Positions 25,704 through 33,707 of a stretch of DNA of 64,000 nt are shown here, piece after piece. The notes under the pieces were generated by a model, which was given only the letters and a program-made list of their open reading frames with translations, searched no databases and was not told the DNA's origin. How positions within the stretch are numbered: position 1 is the first letter of the stretch; each line of letters starts with the position of its first letter. The DNA comes from Streptomyces griseorubiginosus (lineage in GTDB: Bacteria > Actinomycetota > Actinomycetes > Streptomycetales > Streptomycetaceae), in contig NZ_WVUG01000010.1 in NCBI RefSeq assembly GCF_017614965.1, forward strand, positions 1-64,000, in the 5' to 3' direction. Both the position numbers and the translations under genes were made by a program.

Positions 25704-26903
25704 ATGCGACGAACCCCCCGCCGCCGACTGCTCGCCGCGACCCTGCTCGTGGCGTCCCTGCTGGTGCCGACGGCCGTGGCCCCCGCCACCGCCGTCCCGG
25801 CCGGCACCGCCCACCCGTCCGGTCGCCACCCCTGTCCGCCGCGCGGTCTCGGGCCGGGAGTGACCGCACGGCTGGACCGGACGATCGACGACGTCCGCCG
25901 GCAGGCGGGCATCCCCGGTGCCGTCGTCGGGCTGTGGATGCCGGGCAAGGGCTGCTACGTCCGTGCGAGCGGCGTCGCCGACAAGGCGACCGGCAGGCCG
26001 ATGACCCCCGACGTCTACGAGCGGATCGGCAGCGAGACCAAGACCTTCACGGCCACCGCCCTGCTGGAACTCGTCGACGACCATCGCGTCCGGCTGGACG
26101 ACCCCGTCTCCCGCTACGTCCACGGCGTGCCGGACGGCGGCCGGATCACGCTGCGCCACCTCGCCGAGATGCGCAGCGGCCTGTTCCCGTACAGCTCCGA
26201 CCCGGACTTCGTCCGTGACCTGCTGAGCGACCCGGAGCGTTCCTTCACGCCTCGTCAACTGCTCGCGTACGCGTTCAAGCACAAGAACGCCTTCGCGCCG
26301 GGCACTCAGTTCCAGTACTCCAACACCAACTTCGTCCTGCTCGGGCTGGTCATCGAGAAGGTCTCCGGTCAGCGGCTCGCCGACTTCATCGACGCGAGGA
26401 TCCTGCGGCCGGCCCGGCTGCACCACACGCTGCTGCCGCGGGGAACGGAGTTCCCCCGGCCGCATCCGCACGGCTACACGGACCAGACACTGACCGGCGC
26501 GGTCGCCGACGCCACCGACTGGAACCCCAGCTGGGCATGGGCGACCGGGGCGATGATCTCCGACCTGCACGATCTGCGCCGCTGGGCCGAGGTCGTCGCC
26601 ACCGGTAGACTGCTCAGCCCCCCTACCCAGGCGCAGCGCCTCAGGATGCTGCCGACCGGTCTTCCCGGCCTCAGCTACGGCCTCGGCCTCTTCGACGCGG
26701 GCGGGTGGATCGGGCACAACGGATCCATCCCCGGCTACGAGACCGTGACCGTGTACCTGCCCGCGCGGCGGGCCACCCTGGTCATCATGATCAACACGGA
26801 CTCGACCGTCCAGGGCCAGGAACCCTCCACCCTCCTCGCCCGGGCGGTCACGGCGATCGTCACCCCGGACCACGTGTACGACGGCGCGGTCTCGTCGCGC
26901 TGA
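25704..26903 (+). CDS. Secreted serine hydrolase, class C beta-lactamase/DD-peptidase fold
   Basis: The 399-residue precursor has a signal peptide (about 1-31, RRTPRRR then a Leu/Ala/Val core). Active-site motifs of the penicillin-binding-like family are SETK (S110, K113), YSN (Y205, N207) and HNGS near residue 338. Streptomyces DD-carboxypeptidase R61 and many esterases share this layout. Length and motif spacing fit R61-like enzymes. It likely acts on peptidoglycan stems or small esters outside the membrane. GGAGAGG lies 10 bases upstream. It has no operon partner. Confidence 0.88.
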   Translation: MRRTPRRRLLAATLLVASLLVPTAVAPATAVPAGTAHPSGRHPCPPRGLGPGVTARLDRTIDDVRRQAGIPGAVVGLWMPGKGCYVRASGVADKATGRPMTPDVYERIGSETKTFTATALLELVDDHRVRLDDPVSRYVHGVPDGGRITLRHLAEMRSGLFPYSSDPDFVRDLLSDPERSFTPRQLLAYAFKHKNAFAPGTQFQYSNTNFVLLGLVIEKVSGQRLADFIDARILRPARLHHTLLPRGTEFPRPHPHGYTDQTLTGAVADATDWNPSWAWATGAMISDLHDLRRWAEVVATGRLLSPPTQAQRLRMLPTGLPGLSYGLGLFDAGGWIGHNGSIPGYETVTVYLPARRATLVIMINTDSTVQGQEPSTLLARAVTAIVTPDHVYDGAVSSR

Positions 26904-26999
26904 ACGGCGCGCACCGGCAGGAAAAAGGCGACAGAAGATGTCCGGCTTCCACGGCACCCTCGGCAGTGACCGACAACCGAGGCCAACGGGAGGCCGGAC

Positions 27000-27914
27000 A
27001 TGTCCGTAGCGCTGAACGGCAAGGTGGCGCTCGTCGCTGGGGCGACGCGCGGGGCGGGCCGCGGGATCGCGATGGAACTCGGCGCGGCGGGCGCCACCGT
27101 GTACGTCACCGGACGCAGCACCCGCGCACGGCGCTCCGAGTACGACCGCCCCGAGACCATCGAGGACACCGCCGACCTCGTCACCCGAGCAGGCGGCCGG
27201 GGCATCGCCGTACCCACCGACCACCTCGAACCCGACCAGGTCCGCGCCCTGGTCGAGCGCATCGCGGACGAGCAGGGCCGCCTGGACGTCCTCGTCAACG
27301 ACATCTGGGGCGGCGAGCGTCTCTTCGAGTGGGACCGTCCGGTCTGGGAGCACGACCTGGACAAGGGCCTCAGGCTGCTGCGGCTCGCCGTCGAGACGCA
27401 CGCCGTCACCAGCCACCACGCCCTGCCCCTGCTGCTGCGCCGGCCCGGCGGCCTGGCCGTGGAGGTCACCGACGGCACCGCCGAGTACAACCGTGACACC
27501 TACCGCGTCTCCTTCTTCTACGACCTCGCCAAGACCGCCGTCCTGCGCATGGCCTTCGCCCTCGGCCACGAACTCGGGCCGCGCGGTGCCACGGCCGTCG
27601 CCTTGACACCGGGGTGGCTGCGCTCGGAGATCATGCTCGACCAGTTCGGCGTACGCGAGGACAACTGGCGCGACGCCCTCACCGAGGTCCCGCACTTCGC
27701 GATCTCCGAGACCCCGCGCTACGTCGGCCGCGCCGTCGCCGCCCTCGCCGCCGACCCGGACGTTGCCCGCTTCAACGGCCGCTCCCTGTCCAGCGGCGGC
27801 CTCGCCCAGGTCTACGGCTTCACGGACCTCGATGGCAGCCGGCCGGACGCCTGGCGGTACCTCGTGGAGGTGCAGGACGCCGGGAAACCGGCGGACGTGA
27901 CCGGGTACCGGTGA
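27000..27914 (+). CDS. SDR-family oxidoreductase
   Basis: This 304-residue protein starts at ATG 27000 after GGGAGG. It has the NAD(P) motif GATRGAGRG and the adenine-site VTGRSTR, which favours NADP. The NAG-type strand is changed to LVNDIWGGE. The Tyr-xxx-Lys pair is probably YDLAK near residue 180. An insertion of about 30 residues around WGGERLFEWDRPVWEH makes it longer than classical SDRs. This form is common in actinomycetes and lacks an assigned substrate. It ends 2 bases before the pseudogene end on the other strand. Confidence 0.85.
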   Translation: MSVALNGKVALVAGATRGAGRGIAMELGAAGATVYVTGRSTRARRSEYDRPETIEDTADLVTRAGGRGIAVPTDHLEPDQVRALVERIADEQGRLDVLVNDIWGGERLFEWDRPVWEHDLDKGLRLLRLAVETHAVTSHHALPLLLRRPGGLAVEVTDGTAEYNRDTYRVSFFYDLAKTAVLRMAFALGHELGPRGATAVALTPGWLRSEIMLDQFGVREDNWRDALTEVPHFAISETPRYVGRAVAALAADPDVARFNGRSLSSGGLAQVYGFTDLDGSRPDAWRYLVEVQDAGKPADVTGYR

Positions 27915-27916
27915 GG

Positions 27917-28181
27917 TCAGGAACCCGTCTCCAGCACGGTGACGATCCATGCCCGGGCCCGCTCCACGACCTCCGCGCTGCCCAGCAGGATCAGCGCCTC
28001 CCCGTGCGGCTCGCGGGCGGTCCGCACCTCGGCCGGCAGCGGCTCGGCCTCCTGCGGGGTCAGGAGCCGTCCGCTCCCGCCGGAACCGCGCCTGATCACC
28101 TCGCACCACCGCCAGATACGAGCCGAGGGCACCGATCACCACACCTGTCAGAGCGGGGAGCTGCCGCAGAAAAGCGGACAT
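27917..28181 (-). pseudogene. Decayed small membrane-anchored protein gene
   Basis: On the minus strand ATG 28181 opens SAFLRQLPALTGVVIGALG, a membrane-anchor start common in actinobacterial proteins of about 170 residues, and continues to RFRRE. After that the frame degenerates into Gly/Arg/Ala-rich sequence. In the next frame the sequence resumes as TPQEAEPLPAEV, EALILLGSAEVVERARAWIV, and stops at 27917. The first part thus lies in one frame and the last part in another. About 35-40 codons known from intact relatives are absent between them, and the usual C-terminal 50 residues are also missing. An internal deletion with a frameshift explains this. The comparison with relatives is from memory. 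Confidence 0.6.
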
Positions 28182-28230
28182 GGACGCACGCCATCTGTCC
28201 CGTGGATCTTGCGGGGAGTAGGTTCGGGCC

Positions 28231-29028
28231 ATGGCTGACACGAAGCGCTTCGAGGGGTACGGGGTTCTCGTCACGGGCGCGGCCCGCGGCATCGGCGCCG
28301 CCGTCGCCCGGCGCCTGGCCGAGGAGGGGGCGCGGGTCCTGCTCACCGACGCGGACCCGACCGAGGTCGAGAAGACGGCGGGGGCACTGCGCGAACGGGG
28401 CCTGGCCACCGAGGCGTTGGCGTGCGACGTGGGGGACCGGGCGGCGGTGGAGGCGGCTGTCGCGCACGCCGTCGACGCCTTCGGCTCCCTCGACGTCCTG
28501 GTCAACAGCGCGGCCTCCTGCACACCCGACACCCCGCTCTTCGAGGACGGCCCTGACGAGGCGTGGGCCCGCGATCTCGACATCACCCTCACCGGCGCCT
28601 ACCGCTGCTGCCGGGCCGCGCTCCCGCACCTGGCCGCCTCCGGGCGCGGCGCCATCGTCAGCATCGGCTCCGTCAACGGCCGGATGGACTTCGGCAACCA
28701 GGCCTACAGCGCCGCCAAGGCCGGCCTCGCCTCCCTCACCCGCACCCTGGCCGGACGGGCGGCCGGACGGGGAGTCCGCGTCAACCTCGTCGTGCCGGGC
28801 ACGGTGCGCACGTCCGCGTGGGAAGGCCGGGAGGACGACCTGGAGGCACTGCGCCCGCTGTACCCGCTGGGCAGGGTCGGGGAACCGGAGGACATCGCGG
28901 CGGCCGTCGCCTTCCTCGCCTCCCGCGACGCGGCGTGGATCACCGGTACCGAGCTGACCGTCGACGGCGGTCTGACCGCGGTCCACACGGGGTTCAACGC
29001 GGTGACGGGGGTGGGCGGCGACACCTGA
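28231..29028 (+). CDS. SDR-family oxidoreductase
   Basis: This 265-residue classical SDR has the cofactor motif TGAARGIGAA, the NNAG-position motif VNSAAS, catalytic Ser in SIGSVNG, the YSAAK pair and a C-terminal ITGTELTVDGG. An acidic residue after the second strand (LLTDAD) points to NAD rather than NADP. The 3' end runs on by about 15 residues past the usual terminus. It is alone on this strand. The substrate cannot be told from sequence. Confidence 0.88.
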   Translation: MADTKRFEGYGVLVTGAARGIGAAVARRLAEEGARVLLTDADPTEVEKTAGALRERGLATEALACDVGDRAAVEAAVAHAVDAFGSLDVLVNSAASCTPDTPLFEDGPDEAWARDLDITLTGAYRCCRAALPHLAASGRGAIVSIGSVNGRMDFGNQAYSAAKAGLASLTRTLAGRAAGRGVRVNLVVPGTVRTSAWEGREDDLEALRPLYPLGRVGEPEDIAAAVAFLASRDAAWITGTELTVDGGLTAVHTGFNAVTGVGGDT

Positions 29029-29294
29029 CCCCCACCGTCGTCCCGCCGCTGACGCGGTGGTCGGCGAAGTCGCCTACAGAATGCAGCAGTTGGGGGAGCG
29101 GGGCAGGTCCTGGGCGAGTGTGCGGTGCGTGTCCTCGGGGTAGGCAGGGGACGACCGCTGTGAGCTTGCGCACTGCGAATGTCACCGTTTCGTCGTAACG
29201 TGCGGCGACTTACAACCGATCGCGGCGGACATCGGTCTAGCTGGCAGAGATCGCAGATCGGACGACCATTCCGCGCGAAAGGCAAAGGCAGACC

Positions 29295-29993
29295 ATGGGG
29301 GACATCCGCAGACGGGGAGCCGTCGCACTCGGGATCACCGGACTGGTGGCACCGCTCACCCTCGCCCTGGGCACCGGTTCCGCCCAGGCGGCCACGAGCT
29401 GCACCACGCAGGCCGGGCCCTATCAGAAGCAGGTGGAGAAGTTCCTCGGCCGGCCGGTCGACGGAAAGCAGTCCGCCGCCGACTGCCAGGCCATCAAGGC
29501 CTTCCAGACCAAGCACGGCATCACCCCGAACATCGGGTACGCGGGTTCCGTCACCTGGGGCGTGATGGACCTCATGAACAAGCAGAAGGCCGTGGGGAAC
29601 AACCCCAACAAGGAAGGCAAGTGCCCGACGAACAAGGGGCGCATAGCCTGCGTGAACCTCACGCTCCAGCTCAGCTGGATCCAGGACGGCAGCAGGCTCG
29701 TCTACGGCCCGGTCCCGGTCCGCACCGGCCGCAAGGGGTACGTCACCCGCACCGGTCTGAAGAAGATCTACTGGCGTGACAAGAACCACGTCTCGAACAT
29801 CTACAACGTGCCGATGCCCTACAGCCAGTTCTTCGACGGCGGCCAGGCCTTCCACTCGGTCAACCTCAGCATGTGGAACCCGCCGGGCTCGCACGGCTGC
29901 GTCAACATGACCACGACCACCGCCAAGAAGTACTGGTCGCTGCTGAAGACCGGCGACGACGTCTTCGTGTACGGGCGCAAGCCGGGCACCTGA
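29295..29993 (+). CDS. Secreted L,D-transpeptidase (YkuD) with peptidoglycan-binding part
   Basis: The 232-residue precursor has a signal peptide (about 1-32, ending SAQA-ATS). Residues about 38-95 form a PG-binding-like helical region (YQKQVEKFLGRPVDGKQ, CQAIKAFQTKHG). The YkuD catalytic domain covers about 110-230. The conserved motif is HSVNLSMWNPPGSHGCVNM, with the nucleophilic cysteine in SHGC. It would form 3-3 cross-links or attach ligands to peptidoglycan. Two cysteine pairs outside the motif may form disulfides. A 266-base non-coding stretch precedes it, in which I see no clear promoter. Confidence 0.9.
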   Translation: MGDIRRRGAVALGITGLVAPLTLALGTGSAQAATSCTTQAGPYQKQVEKFLGRPVDGKQSAADCQAIKAFQTKHGITPNIGYAGSVTWGVMDLMNKQKAVGNNPNKEGKCPTNKGRIACVNLTLQLSWIQDGSRLVYGPVPVRTGRKGYVTRTGLKKIYWRDKNHVSNIYNVPMPYSQFFDGGQAFHSVNLSMWNPPGSHGCVNMTTTTAKKYWSLLKTGDDVFVYGRKPGT

Positions 29994-30018
29994 GCGGGCA
30001 CCCGGCCCGGCGTCCCGC

Positions 30019-31218
30019 CTACTGCGGGGCGTCCCCGAAGTCGGGGATCTCCAGCCGTACCCCGCCCTGCCGCGCCGACTCGTGCGCGATGATGCCCGGC
30101 AGGGTGTAGCGGGCGGCCACCCATGCGTTGACCGACGGCAGGGACCGTGTGTTGACGGCGGTCACGAAGTCGTCGACGAGGAAGTGGTGGCTGCCCTCGT
30201 GCCCGTTGTGCAGGTTGTCGAACGCCCGCGGCAGCCGCGCCCGGTCGTGCACGGGTGCCGAACCGGAGGTGAAGGCCGCCCGCAGCTCCGGCGCGATGTG
30301 CTGGAGCGACGGGTCGTCGGGGGACATGGTGGGCTTGGGCTCCAGCAGTTCGCTGATGTCCTTCACGCCCTTCTTGTCCTGCCACAGGGCCACCGTGGCG
30401 AGCTGCTCCATGCTCGCCTCGGTGCCGAAGAAGCGGAACCGGGACTCGCGGATGTGCGAGGGGTAGCCGACGCGACGGAACTCGTTCGTACGGAACGATC
30501 CGCCTCCCGCGACCTCGAACAGCGCCGTGGCGTTGGAGACGTCGTTGTCGAACTGGCTGACGGAGCGGTCGAAGACGCCGTCGCCGCGGTCGTCGCGGAC
30601 ACCGATCGCCGACACGCTCACCGCGTGCGTCTGCCAGGCGCCCAGCACCCCGCCGACCGCGTGCGTCGGGTACAGCAGCGGGGGATAGCTGGCGGTGGCC
30701 TTCCAGTTCTCGCCGCCGCTGTACTGGTAGGCGTCGTAGAAGCCGAGGTCCATGTCGTGGACGTAGTCGCCCTCGGCGTAGAAGAGCCGCCCGAAGGCGC
30801 CCTCCGCGATCTGGTTGCGGGCGTGCACCGTCGCCGGGTTGTACTGGCTGGTCTCGCCCATCATGTACGTCAGTCCGGTCGTCCTGACCGCGTCGATGAT
30901 CGCGGCGATCTCCTGCGTGGTGATCGCCATGGGGACCGCCGAGTACACGTGCTTGCCGGCGTTCAGGCCCTGCAGGACCAGCGGGCCGTGCGTCCACCGC
31001 TGCGTGAAGATCGCGACCGCGTCGACCGCCGGCGACTCGAGCATCGCCTCGTAGCCGGGGAAGGTGCCCGCCAGCCCCTGTGCGGCGACGAGCTGTTCGG
31101 CTCGTTCGGGCAGCAGGTCGGTGACGTACACGTCGCCGACACCGGGGTGGGCCTGGAACAGCGTCGCGAACTGACCGGAGAACTGGCCGGCGCCGACGAT
31201 GCCGAGGGAGAACGTCAT
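30019..31218 (-). CDS. Gfo/Idh/MocA-family oxidoreductase
   Basis: The 399-residue protein has an N-terminal Rossmann fold (SLGIVGAGQFSGQF) and the sugar-dehydrogenase-like C-terminal domain. The usual catalytic EKP is replaced by SAVPMAITTQE, so the canonical lysine is missing and NAD chemistry may differ. ATG 31218 follows GAAGGG by 10 bases; a GTG twelve codons upstream is possible. It is divergent from a ROK regulator at 31381, which suggests ROK-controlled use of a sugar or inositol derivative. Confidence 0.82.
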   Translation of the reverse strand: MTFSLGIVGAGQFSGQFATLFQAHPGVGDVYVTDLLPERAEQLVAAQGLAGTFPGYEAMLESPAVDAVAIFTQRWTHGPLVLQGLNAGKHVYSAVPMAITTQEIAAIIDAVRTTGLTYMMGETSQYNPATVHARNQIAEGAFGRLFYAEGDYVHDMDLGFYDAYQYSGGENWKATASYPPLLYPTHAVGGVLGAWQTHAVSVSAIGVRDDRGDGVFDRSVSQFDNDVSNATALFEVAGGGSFRTNEFRRVGYPSHIRESRFRFFGTEASMEQLATVALWQDKKGVKDISELLEPKPTMSPDDPSLQHIAPELRAAFTSGSAPVHDRARLPRAFDNLHNGHEGSHHFLVDDFVTAVNTRSLPSVNAWVAARYTLPGIIAHESARQGGVRLEIPDFGDAPQ

Positions 31219-31254
31219 GAAAGGCGTGCCCTTCACTGGGAGAGGATCGGACAC

Positions 31255-31380
31255 TTACTTTTGTCGTGAAAGAATCCTGGCGTCAAGAGCCAAGCGAGCA
31301 TTGTTTCCGTCAGGCTCTGCGCACCTTAAAGTGGCATATTGATTCCGTAACGAAAAAAATCATGTGGGAGCCTGACCTCC
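31255..31380. promoter_or_regulatory. AT-rich divergent control region between Gfo/Idh and ROK genes
   Basis: The 126 bases between the long-form start of the dehydrogenase and the ROK start are clearly richer in A and T than the surroundings. They contain the inverted repeat CTTTTGTCGTGAAAG (31258-31272, 4-base arms) and a run of seven A at 31353-31359. A ROK operator is plausible here, but I cannot define it. Confidence 0.35.
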
Positions 31381-32559
31381 ATGACCACAGTTGCGGCCAG
31401 CTGGCTTCCCCTGAGCCCCGGCGAGCGCTCGGTGGCGATCGAGGTGCTCGTCAACGGCCCCCTGTCGCGCACCGAGCTCGCCCGGCGGCTCGACCTCTCC
31501 GCGGGCAGCCTCACCCGGCTCACCAAGCCGCTGATCGAGTCCGGCCTGCTGGTCGAGGTGCCCGAGGCCGGTGCCCCGGCGGAGGTGCGCCAGGGGCGGC
31601 CCTCCCAACCGCTCGACGTCGTCGCCGAGTCCTGGTCCTTCATCGGCTTCAAGATCACCGAGGAGATGGTCTACGGCGTCGTCACCACCCTCCGCAGCGA
31701 CATCGTCGCCCGTCACGACCGTCCGCTCACCACCCATGACCCCGCCGAAGTCGCCGACGTGCTCGCGGAGATGGCCGGCGGGTTCACCGCCGCGCACCCG
31801 TGCCCGGCGGGCATCGGCATCGGCGTGGGCGGACGGGTCGAGGGCCGGTCCGTGGTCGCCGAGTCCCCGTTCCTGGGCTGGCGGGGCGTGCCGCTCGCCG
31901 GGCTCGTCGAGGAGCGCACGGGGCTGCCCGTCGTCGTCGAGAACGACGTCGCCGCCCTCGTGGAGGCCGAGACCTGGTTCGGTGCCGGGCGGGGCCTGGA
32001 CCGCTTCGTCGTCCTGACCATCGGTGCCGGCATCGGCTACGGGCTGGTGCTGGGCGGCAGACGGGTGCCGAACGCCGAGGAGGACCGTGGGTTCGGCCGC
32101 CACTGGATCGTCGACCCCAACGGCCCGCTCACCCCGGAGGGGGAGCGCGGCAGCGCCGTCTCGCTGCTCGCCATCCCGAGCATCCGCTACCAGGTCCGGG
32201 CCGCCACCGGCCGCGACTGGACCTACGACGAGATCCTCGGCCGGGCCGCCGCCGGGGAGCCCATGCCCGCCCGCGTCATCGACGAGGCGGCGCGCGCCCT
32301 CGGCACGCTGGTCGCGCAGATCTCCAACTTCGTGATGCCGCAGAAGATCCTGCTCGCCGGAGAGGGCGTCGGGCTGATGGATGTGGCGGGGAACACGGTG
32401 GGGGAGACGATCAGGACGCTCCGGCACCCGATGGCCGCCCCGGTCGCCCTGGAGACGAAGGTGTCCGATTTTCACGACTGGGCCCGCGGTGCGGCGGTGT
32501 TGGCGATCCAGGTGCTGGTGCTGGGAGCGGCGGAGTCCGAACCGGCCGGTGGATCTTGA
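31381..32559 (+). CDS. ROK-family transcriptional regulator
   Basis: The 392-residue protein combines an N-terminal winged helix (about 12-60, GPLSRTELARRLDLSAGSLTRL) with a ROK sugar-kinase-like domain. The sugar and phosphate motifs are present in part: GIGVGG, VENDVAALVEAE and VLTIGAGIGYGLVLGG. The zinc motif of NagC-type kinases (CxCGxxGC) is missing, consistent with a repressor that binds a ligand. It is divergent from the Gfo/Idh gene, its probable target. Confidence 0.9.
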   Translation: MTTVAASWLPLSPGERSVAIEVLVNGPLSRTELARRLDLSAGSLTRLTKPLIESGLLVEVPEAGAPAEVRQGRPSQPLDVVAESWSFIGFKITEEMVYGVVTTLRSDIVARHDRPLTTHDPAEVADVLAEMAGGFTAAHPCPAGIGIGVGGRVEGRSVVAESPFLGWRGVPLAGLVEERTGLPVVVENDVAALVEAETWFGAGRGLDRFVVLTIGAGIGYGLVLGGRRVPNAEEDRGFGRHWIVDPNGPLTPEGERGSAVSLLAIPSIRYQVRAATGRDWTYDEILGRAAAGEPMPARVIDEAARALGTLVAQISNFVMPQKILLAGEGVGLMDVAGNTVGETIRTLRHPMAAPVALETKVSDFHDWARGAAVLAIQVLVLGAAESEPAGGS

Positions 32560-32652
32560 CAGATGGACGTGATCAGTAACACGGTCCGATATGCCCGTTT
32601 CCGGCCTGATTACTCACGGCGCCTTCACCTCCGGCGCCGTATGCTTCACACC

Positions 32653-32826
32653 ATGTCCACCACTGTTGAAACCGTCTCCGAGCGTTCGGCGGACGAGGTC
32701 AACGAGGAGATCCGGGCCCTGTGGCTCCGGTCGGGCGGGACACTGAGCGTCGAGCAGCGCGAGGAGTACCAGCGGCTCGTCCTGGAGTGGGCCGCCGCGG
32801 CTCCCCAGCCCGTGCGGGCGGCCTAG
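32653..32826 (+). CDS. Small acidic helical protein, 57 aa
   Basis: The frame gives a 57-residue protein from ATG 32653 (or 61 from ATG 32641). It begins STTVETVSERSADEVNEEI and is rich in Glu, predicted helical throughout. There are no cysteines, signal peptide or catalytic motif. Composition and codon use match real Streptomyces genes. Similar small proteins are conserved in the genus in my recollection. It lies between the ROK gene and a DMT transporter and has no assigned function. Confidence 0.55.
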   Translation: MSTTVETVSERSADEVNEEIRALWLRSGGTLSVEQREEYQRLVLEWAAAAPQPVRAA

Positions 32827-32881
32827 CTTCGTCTGACGCCCGCCGCGCATCGGCGCGTTCGTCCGGGGCACCCCTGATCGA

Positions 32882-33703
32882 ATGGGTCCCCTCCTCGCAC
32901 TGGCCTCGGCCGTCTGTTACGGCGTCGTCGACTTCAGCGGCGGGATCCTCTCCCGCCGGGCCTCCTTCACGGCCGTCACCTTCCTCGGCCAGGTCGGCGG
33001 CCTCGTGCTCGCCTGTGTCGCCGCGCTCCTCGTTCCCGCCGATGCCGTCCACCCCGCAGACCTGCTGTGGGGCGCCCTGTCCGGCCTGGGCAGCGGCACC
33101 GCCATGCACTTCCTCAACCGCGGCCTGAGCCGCGGGGCCATGACCGTCGTCGTCCCCCTGAGCGCGGTGACCGGCGTCGCCCTGTCCGTCCTGTGCGGCG
33201 TCCTCCTCCTCGGCGACCGGCCCGACCCGTCGGCCTGGGTGGGCATCGCCGTGGCGGTGCCCGCGCTCTGGTTCGTCTCCGGGGGCCGGTCCGGCGCGGC
33301 CCGCGGCGCCGGCGACGGGCTGCTCGCCAGCGGGGGCGTCGCCGTGCAGTACGTCGCCCTCGGCCTGGCGGGTGCGTCCGCCGGGCTGTGGCCGGTCGTC
33401 GCCGGCCGGGTCGCCGCCGTACTCCTGCTGCTGCCGACCACCCTGCACCACGGCCCCCTGCGACTCCCGCCCCGGACCGCCGCCCAGGCGCTCCTCGTCG
33501 GGGCCGGGGCCGCGCTCGGTCTGATCCTCTATCTGCTCGCCGCCCAGCGGCAGTTGCTGGCCGTCGCCGTCGTCCTCGCCTCGCTCTATCCGGCCATCCC
33601 GGTGATCCTCGGCCTGGCGCTGCTGCACGAGCGCATCACAGTACGGCAGACCGCCGGACTGCTCGGCGCGGCGGCCGCCACCGTCCTGCTCACCCTCGGC
33701 TGA
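32882..33703 (+). CDS. EamA/DMT-superfamily transporter
   Basis: This 273-residue integral membrane protein has ten predicted helices in two EamA repeats. The first repeat starts PLLALASAVCYGVVDFSGG and ends with GVLLLGDRPDPSAWVGIAVAV. The second ends LALLHERITVRQTAGLLGAA, the typical E-R-x-T-x-x-Q pattern. Such proteins export amino acids or metabolites. The specific substrate is unknown. It ends 4 bases before the end of the convergent protease gene. Confidence 0.88.
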   Translation: MGPLLALASAVCYGVVDFSGGILSRRASFTAVTFLGQVGGLVLACVAALLVPADAVHPADLLWGALSGLGSGTAMHFLNRGLSRGAMTVVVPLSAVTGVALSVLCGVLLLGDRPDPSAWVGIAVAVPALWFVSGGRSGAARGAGDGLLASGGVAVQYVALGLAGASAGLWPVVAGRVAAVLLLLPTTLHHGPLRLPPRTAAQALLVGAGAALGLILYLLAAQRQLLAVAVVLASLYPAIPVILGLALLHERITVRQTAGLLGAAAATVLLTLG

Positions 33704-33707
33704 CCCG

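Noticed and set aside
25479-28592. A 1037-residue minus-strand open frame
   Set aside because: It crosses three clear plus-strand genes. Only the short part at 28181 makes sense, as the start of the pseudogene.
32556-32561. TTGACA at the end of the ROK gene as a promoter for the 57-aa gene
   Set aside because: No acceptable -10 lies 16-19 bases downstream, and the first bases are the ROK stop codon region.
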